The notes below the pieces were generated by a model. That model did not search any database. It saw nothing but the letters and a program-made list of their open reading frames with translations, and had not been told where the DNA came from. Made by a program: the position numbers and the translations under genes. From Fusarium oxysporum f. sp. lycopersici 4287 (taxonomy: Eukaryota > Ascomycota > Sordariomycetes > Hypocreales > Nectriaceae), in NCBI RefSeq assembly GCF_000149955.1, contig NC_030992.1, positions 1,085,073 through 1,149,072 of the forward strand: a stretch of DNA of 64,000 nucleotides, given 5' to 3'. How positions within the stretch are numbered: position 1 is the stretch's first letter; every line of letters starts with the position of its first letter. Positions 54,470-64,000 of the stretch are shown piece after piece.

Positions 54470-55785
54470 ATGCAGCGAGCGACGCAGGACGGCCTTGAAT
54501 GGCAAGAATCATTTCTGGATTTAGAGCCAGTATGGACACGAGAGCCTTCCATAGGCGCCATTGAGAGCGTATCCCGTCAACAGCTCAAGATAACATCAGA
54601 TAATCCCTGTACCGTCACATTCCACGGAGCAGGTTTCTTCAACAAGGTCTACCTCGTTCGTGCTGAAGTACTTTCGTCATGCGCGTTACCTTACCTGTCT
54701 ACCCTCGCCACAAAACACGTGCCGAGGTCATTACCTTGAAATGGGTGCGCGAGAACACCGCTATTCCCGTCCCCGAGGTCTTTGCTTTTGACGACAGTAA
54801 CGACAACGAGATCGGCTTTGAATGGATCTTGATAGAGTTTATGCAGGGTACGTCCGCGCAGAAGCGATGGCGTACCATGTCGATGGAGCAGAAGATTGCG
54901 CTGACGGAGCGAATTGCAACCTTCCAGTTTGAGCTATCAGGTCTCGAGAAGCAAGAACTAGCCTTCAAAAGTATGGGGACATTGGATTCTCCTGAGACTG
55001 ACCTCGAGGCCGACTTCAGAGCACCCGAAGCTGCGATTACACCTGGACGCATGGTTATCCCTGAGTTCTTCAAGGGCGATTATCTTACATATGACATCCC
55101 AAGGGGGCCATTTCTCTCTACTGATGATTGGCTAAGCGCCGTATTGGCATTCGTCATACACCATCAGAAATTAGTTCTAGAGAACTCTCAGGATGAACAC
55201 GATATTGAAGACCCCGAGGACATCCTGCCAGTAGCGCAAAGCCTTCTGGCTCTCCTTCCTAAAGTTTTCCCTCCGGACTTGGGCAGGCCAGAGCCATCAG
55301 CTCTCCATCACCACTATTCCCACCTCGACAACATCCTAGTTAACGAACATGGAGAAGTTACAGCTGTGATCGACTGGGAATGTGTCACAGCACTGCCCCT
55401 CTGGATGTTGAGTCAGGTGCCCAACTTCCTTATTGACCAGCCTCGCGAAGATGAGCCTCAGCGTGACGCATATATGAACGAGACACCAGAAGAGGCTGCC
55501 GAAGCAGCGGATAGGCGCAACGATCCAGATTACCTCGACAACGAAGGCAAGAATCAGTTATACTGGATTCACATGATGGAATATGAGACTACGCAGCTAC
55601 GCAAAGTCTGCAAAGCAAAACTGGAAGAGGTGTGTTCGGATTGGGTCAAGATGAACCTTTTGGAAGAAGACTTCTTTGATGCCGTCTTGCAATGTGATGG
55701 ACTATGTATGAAAATGGTACGGAAGTGGGTCGAGTGTATTGAGAAAGGCGAGCCAGTGAGGTTCAAGGACATGTGGAATAGATAA
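54470..55785 (+). pseudogene. APH-family phosphotransferase-like kinase, frameshifted
   Basis: Frame 1 (from ATG 54470) encodes the N-lobe start (MQRATQDGLEWQESFLDLEP ... FHGAGFFNKVYLVRAE). Near 54665-54672 the coding frame changes; the second frame carries the rest: STFVMRVTLPVYPRHKTRAE, EVITLKWVRENTAIPVPEVFAFDDS, WILIEFMQGTSAQKRW and, as the catalytic region, LHHHYSHLDNILVNEHGEVTAVIDWECV (HxDxxxxN and a DxD/DWE-type metal motif). A single missing base between Glu and Ser/Thr would explain the shift. No splice pair rescues it. This is a fungal member of the aminoglycoside-phosphotransferase-like kinase superfamily. An alternative start at the ATG 54679 would give a 368-aa protein lacking the glycine-loop region. 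Confidence 0.75.
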
Positions 55786-56093
55786 AGACACGAAATTTAA
55801 AATATCTCGTCTTATCAGCAGCGGCATGTCGGCTTCAAGAGTAACGGTCAAGGAATTATGACTCGCTCGCATCAATTAGTGGCTTTCTACCATAGTGATC
55901 TCTAGTACTGCCAAGTTCTTGTCTAAGAACTGATTAATCAATAGAGAGAAATAGTTATTAGGGTGTCCTGGTTTTGGACTGTCCACATATTGTTTACAGT
56001 GTGAATAGTTTCTGCTAACTCCACGGCTCGCTGTATTGCGAAGTTCATATTTTGATATTTGCTACAGCTGCAAGCATAGATTTAAGCAGGCAG
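55786..56093. other. Short intergenic region
   Basis: About 300 nt, AT-rich, nothing seen. Confidence 0.5.
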
Positions 56094-56462
56094 CTACTTT
56101 CTGTTTGATACCTTGCCTGGTAGTTGGCAAACTGCATGATATACCGTCTCAACGCTATGGCCAGCTCTAATAAGCTCCAGGATAGCAACAGCGTCCTCCC
56201 ATACTTCAGCATACAAGGCCTCTGCAATGGCAATATGCATTGTGAGCTTCTGTTCCATATATTTTATTCCCTCCTCAAGCTCATCTATCCCTAACTCTTC
56301 TGGATTCTGCGAATTATCTATATCTCGTTGATATTTCATACTGAATCTCCTATCGGCCGGTAGAGTTCTGCTATTAAGCGATGAGCACAGAGACAAAGGA
56401 TGATAACTCAAAATCAACTCTATAAACACCAATAGTATCTTCTCTGAGACCGCGGTTGTCAT
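56094..56462 (-). CDS. Possible fragment of a fungal regulator
   Basis: 122-codon frame. The C-terminal 70 residues form a helical, acidic segment (IDELEEGIKYMEQKL, EDAVAILELIRAGHSVETVYHAV). The pattern LxLIRxGxSVExV is one I associate with tails of fungal bZIP/Zn2Cys6 regulators. No DNA-binding region is present, so it may be a relic. The first 40 residues look like translated non-coding DNA; the true start could be the internal Met near residue 42. Confidence 0.3.
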   Translation of the reverse strand: MTTAVSEKILLVFIELILSYHPLSLCSSLNSRTLPADRRFSMKYQRDIDNSQNPEELGIDELEEGIKYMEQKLTMHIAIAEALYAEVWEDAVAILELIRAGHSVETVYHAVCQLPGKVSNRK

Positions 56463-57134
56463 GGACGGGGCATTTAATAAATGTTTGTCTTACTTGCGTC
56501 TGGTTCCTTGCATAAATGATAAGTATACCTAGAAGGCTCTCTGTTACTCGGCTGGGCGATGCAGTAAAGACAGCAAGATTTAGTCAAGAATAAAACGGTA
56601 CTGAATTCATGAGAATATCGTATCTTGAAGCCTAGAAGTCTCACCAGATGGTGGAGAGACGTCGTCTCAGGAAATTAAAGACTCAAGAGAGGACAATTTG
56701 TGTAAACGGTGGGTGACCCATATCCATGAGACGCGCAAAAGGCCGCATCCCTGAACAAGCTTTCAGAACTCTAAGAGTGTCACCGTTTATGTGGAGTTTA
56801 CTGCTCCGAGGCTTGTGATTAGACAACTCGCGTAGTATTTATGACGAGTGTTATTGAAGAGAGCAGCTTGAACTGTGATTGGCGAACCACAGCGGAAAGT
56901 GCGCTGGGACTGTAGCCCAATGAGAGGCATCAGAAAAATAAGAATGATGTAATTGGGAAATATCTGGAGTTAATATTCAGTTCTAAGAAATACGTTGGTT
57001 TTTTCCGAGTATCATTTTCTCTTTGGTGTTCTTCATCTCTGCATCAGTAACTCTATCGGCCTGTCAGCTCAGTCATGGTCTCTGCGCAATGAACAAAAAA
57101 TCACTTTGGCGATTAAGTTTTCAACAATTCAAGA
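56463..57134. other. Intergenic, nothing seen
   Basis: No gene; left flank of the tRNA. Confidence 0.45.
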
Positions 57135-57216
57135 GCGTAATTGGTTTAGTGGTAAAATTCTCCGTTGCCATTCGAGCAGCGTCGGGGAGCCCTGGGTTCG
57201 ATTCCCAGATTACGCA
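57135..57216 (+). tRNA. tRNA-Gly (anticodon GCC) with a short intron
   Basis: Acceptor stem GCGTAAT pairs with ATTACGC, discriminator A. D arm TGGTTTAGTGGTAA. Anticodon stem CTCCG/CGGGG, loop TTGCCA-then an insert of about 11 nt (TTCGAGCAGCG) one base 3' of the anticodon, the normal tRNA intron position. T arm CTGGGTTCGATTCCCAG is a perfect B box. A T-rich stretch follows at about 57228. Spliced length is 71 nt, as expected for tRNA-Gly. Confidence 0.93.
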
Positions 57217-58282
57217 TTCAATTCTCATTCTTTTGAATGATTCAGCTTTTAGCTATATTTCTTTTATCATTTTTGGTGGTGTTATGATGTTGGTGTTAAC
57301 TGGTTCCTCATGCTTGGCTCTGTTCTACGCTGGTCGAGGTTCTGCCAAGAGCCCAGTGGTAGCAGTGCAGTTGCAAATCGCCTGTTCCTGCCTTGCCAAG
57401 ACTTTTGCCTCGCCCACCTTGTGAGGCAATATCGCCGATCCCCAGAATGAAGTCACAGAGCAGGTCCCTTGAGGCGCATCAAAAGCAGATCTGATGGCTG
57501 TGACCTTAATGAAGCGGATATAAGCAGCACCAGAGAAAACTCAGCCACCTTCTGAGATAGGAAACGGCCGACAGATGAGGAAACGATACGAATAGAGTTG
57601 CAGGTTTCCCGTCTTAAGCGATTGGCTGTAGTGAGGTCCCATATGCCACATTAGCCTTGCCAGGCTAGGCCAGGCAGCTTAGAGCCTAACAAGAGTGCTG
57701 CACACAAGGTTAATTTTAGCATTTTGTCTCTTGTTTGAGGTGACGAGCGGTGTATTGATTGATGTATGTGACGGTGAGATATGGCCCAGACTATGCACTC
57801 ACGAGGAACGTTGCATAGAATGAAAGATTCATAAGTGTAAGCATTAACCTCTTCTTCATCTTTAGGCTAGACAACGCATTGACTAGACCGCAATGAACCA
57901 ACAGACTCGGTGGAGATGCTCTGGACCCTCGCTTCGCTTCTGCGGCGCGATCAACCTGTAGCGCCCACGCAGCCTTGCCAGGGGTGATCTTCTGAATCCT
58001 CCGCCAAGATGAATCCCATCCGCCTCATTGGATGCTTCTGCGGTTCCCATTAACTGTGCCTCGCAAAATTTCCCTTGGCCTGGCCGGTGACTCTTTTGCC
58101 CAGGCGGACAATGGCACGTTGTAGCGGCCATGTCCTAACTCAGCACATCGTGAGCGTCTGCTATAAGTAGCCTGTGTCCTCACACATTGTTCAGATCATA
58201 ATCCACAAAGCATCTCTCTCAGAACATCTCTCTCGTTCACTCTTGAATATCTTCACTCGCTTATAACAAACCAACCATCAAC
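57217..58282. other. Intergenic; TATA upstream of the secreted-protein gene
   Basis: No gene seen; the 82-codon minus-strand frame at 57883-58131 has no family features. TATAAGTA at about 58162-58169 lies about 120 nt upstream of the next start. Confidence 0.45.
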
Positions 58283-58936
58283 ATGCAGACCAAGTACATC
58301 TCCCTCCTCGCCGCTGCGGCTGCTACCAGCGTCTCTGCCGCTGAAGTCAAGCGCGTTGACGTCGTCCACATCTTCGAGACTCTCCACGTCGGCAAGCACA
58401 TTCCCAGCTTCACTCCCAACAAGCGCTCTGTCAACGCCATCTTTGAGCGTGACGACAAGGAGGAGTGCCAAAGCTCTGCCATCTCTATCCTCCGAAGCGC
58501 ACCCACTGCCAACAGGGACCTTGAGTCCTGGGCTCTTACTGCTGAGACCACCGACCCTTGCACTCTCACTGCTCCCTCTTCGCTGTCTTCCGATCTCTTG
58601 AGCTACATGACCGCCGTGGTTGAGTGGTCTAACGAGAAGGCCGATGATATGCAGGAGCTTGTTGACAAGTGTCTTGATGGGGAGGACGCCGACGATTCCG
58701 GCGAACTGGGCGTTTGCTCTACTCCTGGAAAGATCATCTTCACTGCTGCCACCACTACAGAGACTGTCCAGCTCAAGACTGTTCTCGAGACTTTTGCTAC
58801 TCCTGGTGCTTCTTCCACTGGCAGCGCTGGTGGCTCTGATGACACTGAGAAGGCCAACGCCGCTGCTCCTCGTGGCGCCAACTTGTTCGCTGCTGTTGCC
58901 GCCGTCGGTGTCGCTGGTTTCATGATTGCCGCTTAA
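58283..58936 (+). CDS. Secreted, probably GPI-anchored cell-surface protein
   Basis: 217 aa, single exon. Clear signal peptide (MQTKYISLLAAAAATSVSA) and a C-terminal Gly/Ser/Ala linker followed by a hydrophobic tail (LFAAVAAVGVAGFMIAA), the pattern of a GPI-attachment signal; the omega site would be in the AAAPRGA region. The mature part has four cysteines (in KEEC, DPC, DKC, GVC), compatible with two disulphides, and helical segments. It is an uncharacterised fungal type found in several ascomycetes as I recall. Codon use is strongly biased to C-ending codons, which suggests high expression, unlike the broken genes around it. Confidence 0.85.
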   Translation: MQTKYISLLAAAAATSVSAAEVKRVDVVHIFETLHVGKHIPSFTPNKRSVNAIFERDDKEECQSSAISILRSAPTANRDLESWALTAETTDPCTLTAPSSLSSDLLSYMTAVVEWSNEKADDMQELVDKCLDGEDADDSGELGVCSTPGKIIFTAATTTETVQLKTVLETFATPGASSTGSAGGSDDTEKANAAAPRGANLFAAVAAVGVAGFMIAA

Positions 58937-59237
58937 GGGCTTGGTTTCAAGCTTTAATGGATGGGTAGGATGCTTAATGGATAAATATACACGTTATGGA
59001 ATTGTCATGTCTAGATGATGGATAGAACGGATTGACTTCTGTATGATATCCCGTGCAGAATGCTGCACTTTAAATTACCTATATATTTAATGGTTATGGA
59101 ATCTTTCCTTTTTCTGTACCCTGACTTCCTCTAGTCCTAGGTTTTCAGTTGTCTTTGTTCAAGACCCCGCGTGCCCCTCCACCTTCTTACAACTCCATTC
59201 TCGCAACCTCATCCATAACCTCAAGGCCAACAGCACC
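58937..59237. other. Spacer, nothing seen
   Basis: 3' flank of the secreted-protein gene and promoter of the F-box gene. Confidence 0.5.
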
Positions 59238-60978
59238 ATGTCCCAAGATGAATGCCATCTCCTGCGTCTCTCAACGGAGCTCATTCTCCAGATCTTGGAG
59301 TATGGCCCTACATCGACATATCTCGATGTGGCCCTCACTTGCACTACCCTACACCACCAGTGCTGGAATCTCTTAGATCTTCACCGTGAAGCTCACGCAA
59401 AATACAGGATCACATCAGACCTGTCACCAGAAACTTTGGTTGATCTACTCAAAGATACTACTAAGGCCAGAATCGAGAGATGGCATGTTCGTGAGCTGGA
59501 GATCTGGGGTAGCCGACAAAATTGGGAGGATTGGCGACCATGGGTTCCCAAACTTCCCGGGACTTGCGGCCTTGCTGATGGCTTCCCTACAAGGTATGGG
59601 CTGGATTTGCAAGACATGCAGAGATACATCCGCACTGCACTGGAATTATGGACCTTTTCAGACTTCGACTCTGAGGCAATCCAATAGGATCTAAAGGCTG
59701 GCCAGGACGGGTTCCTCAAACTCCTCCTCGTTGCAACATGTCCTCGTCTTCACAGTCTGCGATTCGTCAAAAGAGGTCCCGATCCTCACACAACTCTGCA
59801 ATGGATGAGAGAAGTCATCAAAGATAGTCGTCGTACAGAGGACGGGCCACACGAGCTACAAGGCTTCGAGTCTCTGCGAGATATCGCAGTTGGTATCGAG
59901 ACAGATCAACGTTCGTGGAAAAACATAAGTCCCCGCCGCGATGCCCGCGACTTTGCAGCCCTTTTCTACATACCAAACCTTGAAAGCCTCTACTTCAATG
60001 ATTTGCACTACATTGAAGATGGCAACCAAGACTACCAACACTTCGATGTGGTTGACCAGTATGACTTTCCACGCGGCACTTCGAGCGTCAAGCCTCTTCA
60101 TAGATAGCGCTTCAGAGTTCTCTCCCGAATATTACCAAGGCATAGCAGATGTATCGAAGAAATTAGAATCAGTCGTTTTGAGGGTTGCGAGTGAACAACG
60201 GCAAGATCTTGACGACGTGGATGTGTTCGTGGGCTCGCTTTCTTTCAGTAATGGGAAAACGCTACAGAAACTCATCATTTACAATCCGGGCGGTATGCAC
60301 GGCTATCAATGCAGAAACTATCGACTCGATGACCTTGACGACTTTGGAAACTTGAAGCTGTTTACGTTGGCAGTTTCCGATATAGAGCTTGAAGAGTTTC
60401 ACCTCATGCATAGTTCTCCCAATGCAGAGCAACTTGCGGAATACGTCTCTGACTCTTTACCTGTTAGTACTGAAGCTATTTATGTCTGGGGACGATCGGA
60501 CGGGCATGCGGACGACTCAAAATCTGACGATATCCCATCAGATATCCTCGACTCAACACTTGCGTCACTCATCGAATCTGGCGTCCTTGAGAACCTCAAG
60601 GTTGTTTACCTCGCGGACGTCGAGAAACGACATGCTCAAGACAATAGAGAGATCGCTCTTGGGAGACACATCGACGTCGGCCTCAAGGATGCGGGCCCAA
60701 AGCAACTGATTCTGCAAAAGTCTGTCGCTGCAGGACTCAAGACTGGTGTGCATGTGTGCACGCTGATGAATAGAGATGATGGGGGATATTGGAAGAACTT
60801 TCCTGGCAAGCCGGATAGGTTTGAACTGAAGACTGGTCCTTGTTATGGCGAAAGGCCCGCATCATGGAGATTGAATCTGCAGTCTGGAGAATGGGGGCCG
60901 GAGTGCGAGGGTTGTGGAGAGTGTAAAGACTGCTTGGTCGTGTATCCTGCTGAGTTGTGGAAGAGTAGTCGTCCATGA
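59238..60978 (+). pseudogene. F-box-type protein with nonsense codon and frameshift
   Basis: Starts MSQDECHLLRLSTELILQIL, an F-box (LSTELILQILEY ... ALTCTTLHHQCWNLL). The frame runs to TAG at 59685-59687 and then continues in the same frame as coding sequence (DLKAGQDGFLKLLLVATCPRLHSLRFV), so the TAG is internal. Between about 60085 and 60105 the frame shifts by one; the rest (SLFIDSASEFSPEYYQGIAD to CGECKDCLVVYPAELW) is clean to 60978. The whole would be about 580 aa of the F-box/LRR-like fungal type. The TAG could serve as a splice acceptor for a GTATGG donor near 59594, but that would remove clearly coding sequence. I call it a pseudogene; sequencing error is the alternative. Confidence 0.72.
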
Positions 60979-61348
60979 GAAGGCTGTCGATAACATGACG
61001 ACTGCCATCGATTTAGGCTTTAGTAGTACATGTAACACATGGATACAATGTCCATCAAGAGCCTCAAGATGGAACTGCCGGTGAAGGCCTGTGCTTCGAT
61101 GTTGCAGGTGTGATGCCAATGAAGCCCAAGATGATATCAACGATCAATGCCTCGCCATGACTCGGATTCAGCTGAGCAAGCATTAGTATCAGTCCATTAC
61201 CAATCCATTGCCTCAACTCACCACCATCTTAGCCTCCTTCACGATCCTCCAGGCCGCGCGTACGACGCGTCTCTCACCACCCTCAATTGCCTAACAACTC
61301 CTCTTGCCTGGTCCCAATATGATAGCAGCACTGAGTAAACTGTATCAA
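60979..61348. other. Convergent 3' region
   Basis: Between the F-box relic (+) and the DUF1115-like gene (-). The 63-codon frame at 61147-61338 is not supported by anything else. Confidence 0.45.
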
Positions 61349-61720
61349 TCACTCCCCCTCATACCCCATCGCCTTCTTCCACCAACCCCCCAGCCCCTTC
61401 TCACCCATAACCCTCCCAAACTCCCTCACTGACTCGGTCTCATCAAACCCCGTCTTGCCTCCCACGCCCTCAGCCTTCGCGGGCTTCGCAACACATTTAA
61501 AGTCTTTATACCGCAGCGCTTGCACCGTAGATACCCACTCTGTCAATCCACCTTCATCGCGCCCTTCTGCAAACATTATCCCCGGTGACCCGCCGCTTCG
61601 CACGTACAGCCAGTCCACGTTTAGCTGTTGTGCTGCGCGACGTACGCGGGAGAGTTTCTTGCGGGATGTTATATGGTGGGTGCGGATTAGGCAATTGAAG
61701 AGTGAGGGCGTTCGTGACAT
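61349..61720 (-). CDS. DUF1115 / Prp3 C-terminal-like domain protein
   Basis: 123 aa, single exon. The core IRTHHITSRKKLSRVRRAAQ, then LNVDWLYVRSGGSPGIMFAEG and WVSTVQALRYKDFKCV matches the fold shared by the C-terminal region of splicing factor Prp3 and RWDD2 proteins (HHI-x-S-x-x-KR near a helix, then GxPGIM-x-x-EG). Here it stands alone without an RWD or Prp3 part. The C-terminus is Gly/Lys-rich. Possibly an RNA-binding or ribonucleoprotein-associated protein. The start Met directly precedes the domain. Confidence 0.75.
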   Translation of the reverse strand: MSRTPSLFNCLIRTHHITSRKKLSRVRRAAQQLNVDWLYVRSGGSPGIMFAEGRDEGGLTEWVSTVQALRYKDFKCVAKPAKAEGVGGKTGFDETESVREFGRVMGEKGLGGWWKKAMGYEGE

Positions 61721-62133
61721 GATGGTACAGGCGGTGTTGGAGAGACGTTGGTGAGAAGATTCATGATATCACGATCGGACTTTTATGGATCCGATGAAAA
61801 ACACAACCACACCACGAGAAAATAAATACTAAATGGTATAGAGCGTAGTTAACGTAAAATTCATCCTCGTATGTGCACATCTAAGGATATAAACCTAGCC
61901 TAAGCAAACCAAACGCCTTCCTGGTATGTATCGTATCCTCCGCAGCCGAGTCAAAACATCATGACATGACCAACATCAAAGTTTGTTTACATACACGTAC
62001 GTTATTCAACAACATCGAGTCCCTCAATCCCCAGGGGCCCCTCGTCATAAATGGGTATAATGTGAAAGCTAAACGAACTTTCTCGTTCCCTGCACGCCAA
62101 AAGTTCGAGCTAAGTTGCGCTGCGCCTCTCAGC
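61721..62133. other. Spacer, nothing seen
   Basis: Promoter of the DUF1115-like gene and 3' flank of the chitin synthase. Confidence 0.5.
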
Positions 62134-64000
62134 TTAGACACCTCGGAACATGCGCACCACCAAGAACCACATCGCACCGATAAACTTGAACGCGCTCAGA
62201 CCTGCCACACTCCAAAGGACGATAGACATGTAGATGTTGGATCGGCTCAGCTGTTCCGCTTCATGGTCCTTATCCTTGTTCGGGCTGATTCGATCCAGAC
62301 CTGCAGAGCTCAGAACAAGCGCCGCCAGACCAAAGTTTGACACCATCCAGATGAGCACGACGCCAGTACGAACACCTCTGTAGTAGTCCATTTGCTTCTC
62401 CTGAAGCTGGCTGGGAGTAGGAGTAGTCTTGACTTCAACATGCTTCTGCGCAAAGACAGCAAGTTCTCGCTGGTATTGTGCGTTCAAATCTCCTTCGTCG
62501 GGCAGATCCGTTTTTCCAGTACCATCCTTGGTGTTGACCGAAGGAAGCTTCTCAACCTTGTCGTCACCCTTGGTACCCCAAGAAACATCGTGGGTGTTGC
62601 AGAAGGCGTAGACGTTCAGAACATTTGTAAAGGTGGGCGTGAGAAGCATGTACTGGACCAAAGAGGTAGCCATGTGCCAGGGATCCAGCATGATCAGCGA
62701 AGCGATCAACCAGATACCAAATGTCGACATGACTGAGATGATGAGCATGTAAAAGACCTTGTTCTTGAAGATGTCTGCAAAATTAAAGCCGTTTGCGTCG
62801 TTGACGTCAGCTATGATAGCTTTGACAGCGATGAAAATAGCAGCAAACAATAGATAGCTGGCCGGCTGTTAGTGTCAGGCAGCAAAAGCATGTCAGTTAA
62901 CTTACATCATGATAATAGCCCAGAACCAACACATGGCGGTATAGAGCCTACCAGAACCTGCTGGTCGATTGCCCAGAGATAAAACGAAGCAAGTAATCAG
63001 GAATACACCGTAGAGCCAGGTGAAAACGACACCCAGAATTTCTCCTGTCCGCCCAAGTAACGTATCATCTCCCAAACTTGTTGTGAGAATCTTGAAAACG
63101 AGGAAGAAGTTACCAATAGCGAACCAAGCGAAGATCATGTTAATAGTGTTGAAGATGAATTCGATGAAGAAGGCAAACTTTCGCAAGAAAGTGTGATCAG
63201 ATCGGAGGAAGTCGAGGAAGTGAACAATAGCGTAGATAGCAGCGAAGAAAGAACCGTTGAGCCAACGACGACGCTGGAGAACAAGCTCGGTAACCGTATC
63301 GGGAACATCAGTCTCGCCAGTAGCTGACTTGACGTACTGCAGGATCCAATGGCAGTTGCGCTTAGTGACCAGCTCGAAGCAAAGAATACGATCTTCGGCG
63401 AGATACATGTTGGACTCGAAAAGACCAGCATCGCTTCCACCGTGGAGCGTCTCACCCAAGAAGTATTTCTCAAGAGGCCCCTTTCCGTTCTTGTCATTTT
63501 GAAGAGCTACATAGCGGTAGGCTGAGAAGGCACCGGGCAACACAGAGATAAAACCAAAAGCAGATTCCAATGGTTTATCGAGAATGTTGCTCATCTTGTA
63601 CTCAAAATTCTGAGCAGCGACGAGGGGGTTCAGAAGGTATTTTCCACCAGTACCCAACATAGCCTTGATCTCACCACAAGCACCACCACACATGGGCTCG
63701 AGATCAAAGGCCTTCCAGAGATGGTAAATTGAGCTTCCACCGGGTCGAGTACCCGCATCGAGAAGCACACAAATGTTAGGGTCCAGGACTCTACCAAAGG
63801 CCGTAAAAAACCATCTGTGTGAATTAATCTTCTTGGCGTTCTTCTCCTTCAAACAGAACAGCATTTGGACTGGCTGGCGTCGGTGGACGAGCTGAACAAC
63901 GTCGTTCTTGATCTGAAGGTGAGTTTGCGTGGTGTATTCGTAAATATGGGCTGTGACGTCCTTTCCGTTGACCTGCTGCTTGGCGATACCCTCTTGGTAC
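62134..64000 (-). CDS. Chitin synthase (division 1), N-terminus beyond the window
   Basis: Partial: exons 64000-62906 (continuing past the edge) and 62857-62134, 606 complete codons. Processive GT2 enzyme of the plasma membrane using UDP-GlcNAc. Motifs: [72 protein letters not shown] and the signature [13 protein letters not shown], then at least six membrane segments. LGNRPAGS follows the loop, as in class I-II enzymes. Class I is my best guess among division 1 (classes I-III). The 48-nt intron (62858-62905, GTAAGT, CCAG) lies within a transmembrane segment ([15 protein letters not shown]). The C-terminus ends VVRMFRGV. Confidence 0.95.

Noticed and set aside
57883..58131. 82-codon minus-strand frame
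   Set aside because: No family features; lies in the promoter of the secreted-protein gene.
59594..59687. Intron ending at the TAG of the F-box gene
   Set aside because: GTATGG...ATAG would remove about 30 residues that read as coding (RTALELWTFSDFDSEAIQ), so the TAG is better seen as nonsense.

Overview
The window looks like a chromosome segment of a filamentous ascomycete, most likely a Fusarium or close relative. Genes are dense, most introns are about 46-66 nt with GTRAGT-type donors and CTAAC-type branch sites, and the gene set (HET protein, NmrA-like protein, PNUTS-like CCCH protein, division-1 chitin synthase, many Zn2Cys6 proteins) is typical of Sordariomycetes. The genus is an inference. 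All exon maps here were built by eye from splice signals and frame continuity; each intact multi-exon model sums to a multiple of three.

Left part (about 1-27 kb) is housekeeping chromosome: a Ser/Gln-rich protein (1147-3333, -), a coiled-coil protein (4067-5928, +), mitochondrial NADP-isocitrate dehydrogenase (8345-9997, +), the INO80 subunit Iec3 (11275-12351, -), the ER-Golgi SM protein Sly1 (13073-15394, -), a PNUTS-like PP1 regulator with a hidden in-frame intron (17694-22130, +), translin (22460-23375, -) and the U2 spliceosomal snRNA (about 23690-23884, -).

Middle part (about 25.8-49.3 kb) is accessory or metabolic: a sedolisin prodomain relic, an NmrA-like protein, two tandem paralogous small proteins of unknown function (28307 and 28874), a type II membrane glycosyltransferase, an orphan terminal exon (33008-33319), an intronless intracellular GH43 beta-xylosidase-like enzyme, a 5'-incomplete PAN-domain gene, a HET-domain protein and a SAM methyltransferase. 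Next come a Zn2Cys6 activator, a six-exon short-chain dehydrogenase, a seven-exon sugar transporter, an SMP-30-type lactonase and a 179-aa protein that is essentially only a Zn2Cys6 finger. The dehydrogenase, transporter and lactonase, with the nearby activator, could form a sugar uptake and oxidation cluster (sugar to lactone to aldonate).

Right part (about 49.4-61 kb) is full of broken genes: a C2H2-like regulator with an in-frame TGA in its zinc finger, an unidentified gene with a homopolymer frameshift and a TGA, a frameshifted aminoglycoside-phosphotransferase-like kinase, and an F-box protein with a TAG and a frameshift. A tRNA-Gly(GCC) with a short intron and a GPI-anchored-type secreted protein are intact here. 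The window ends with a DUF1115/Prp3-C-like protein and the 3' part of a chitin synthase that runs off the right edge.
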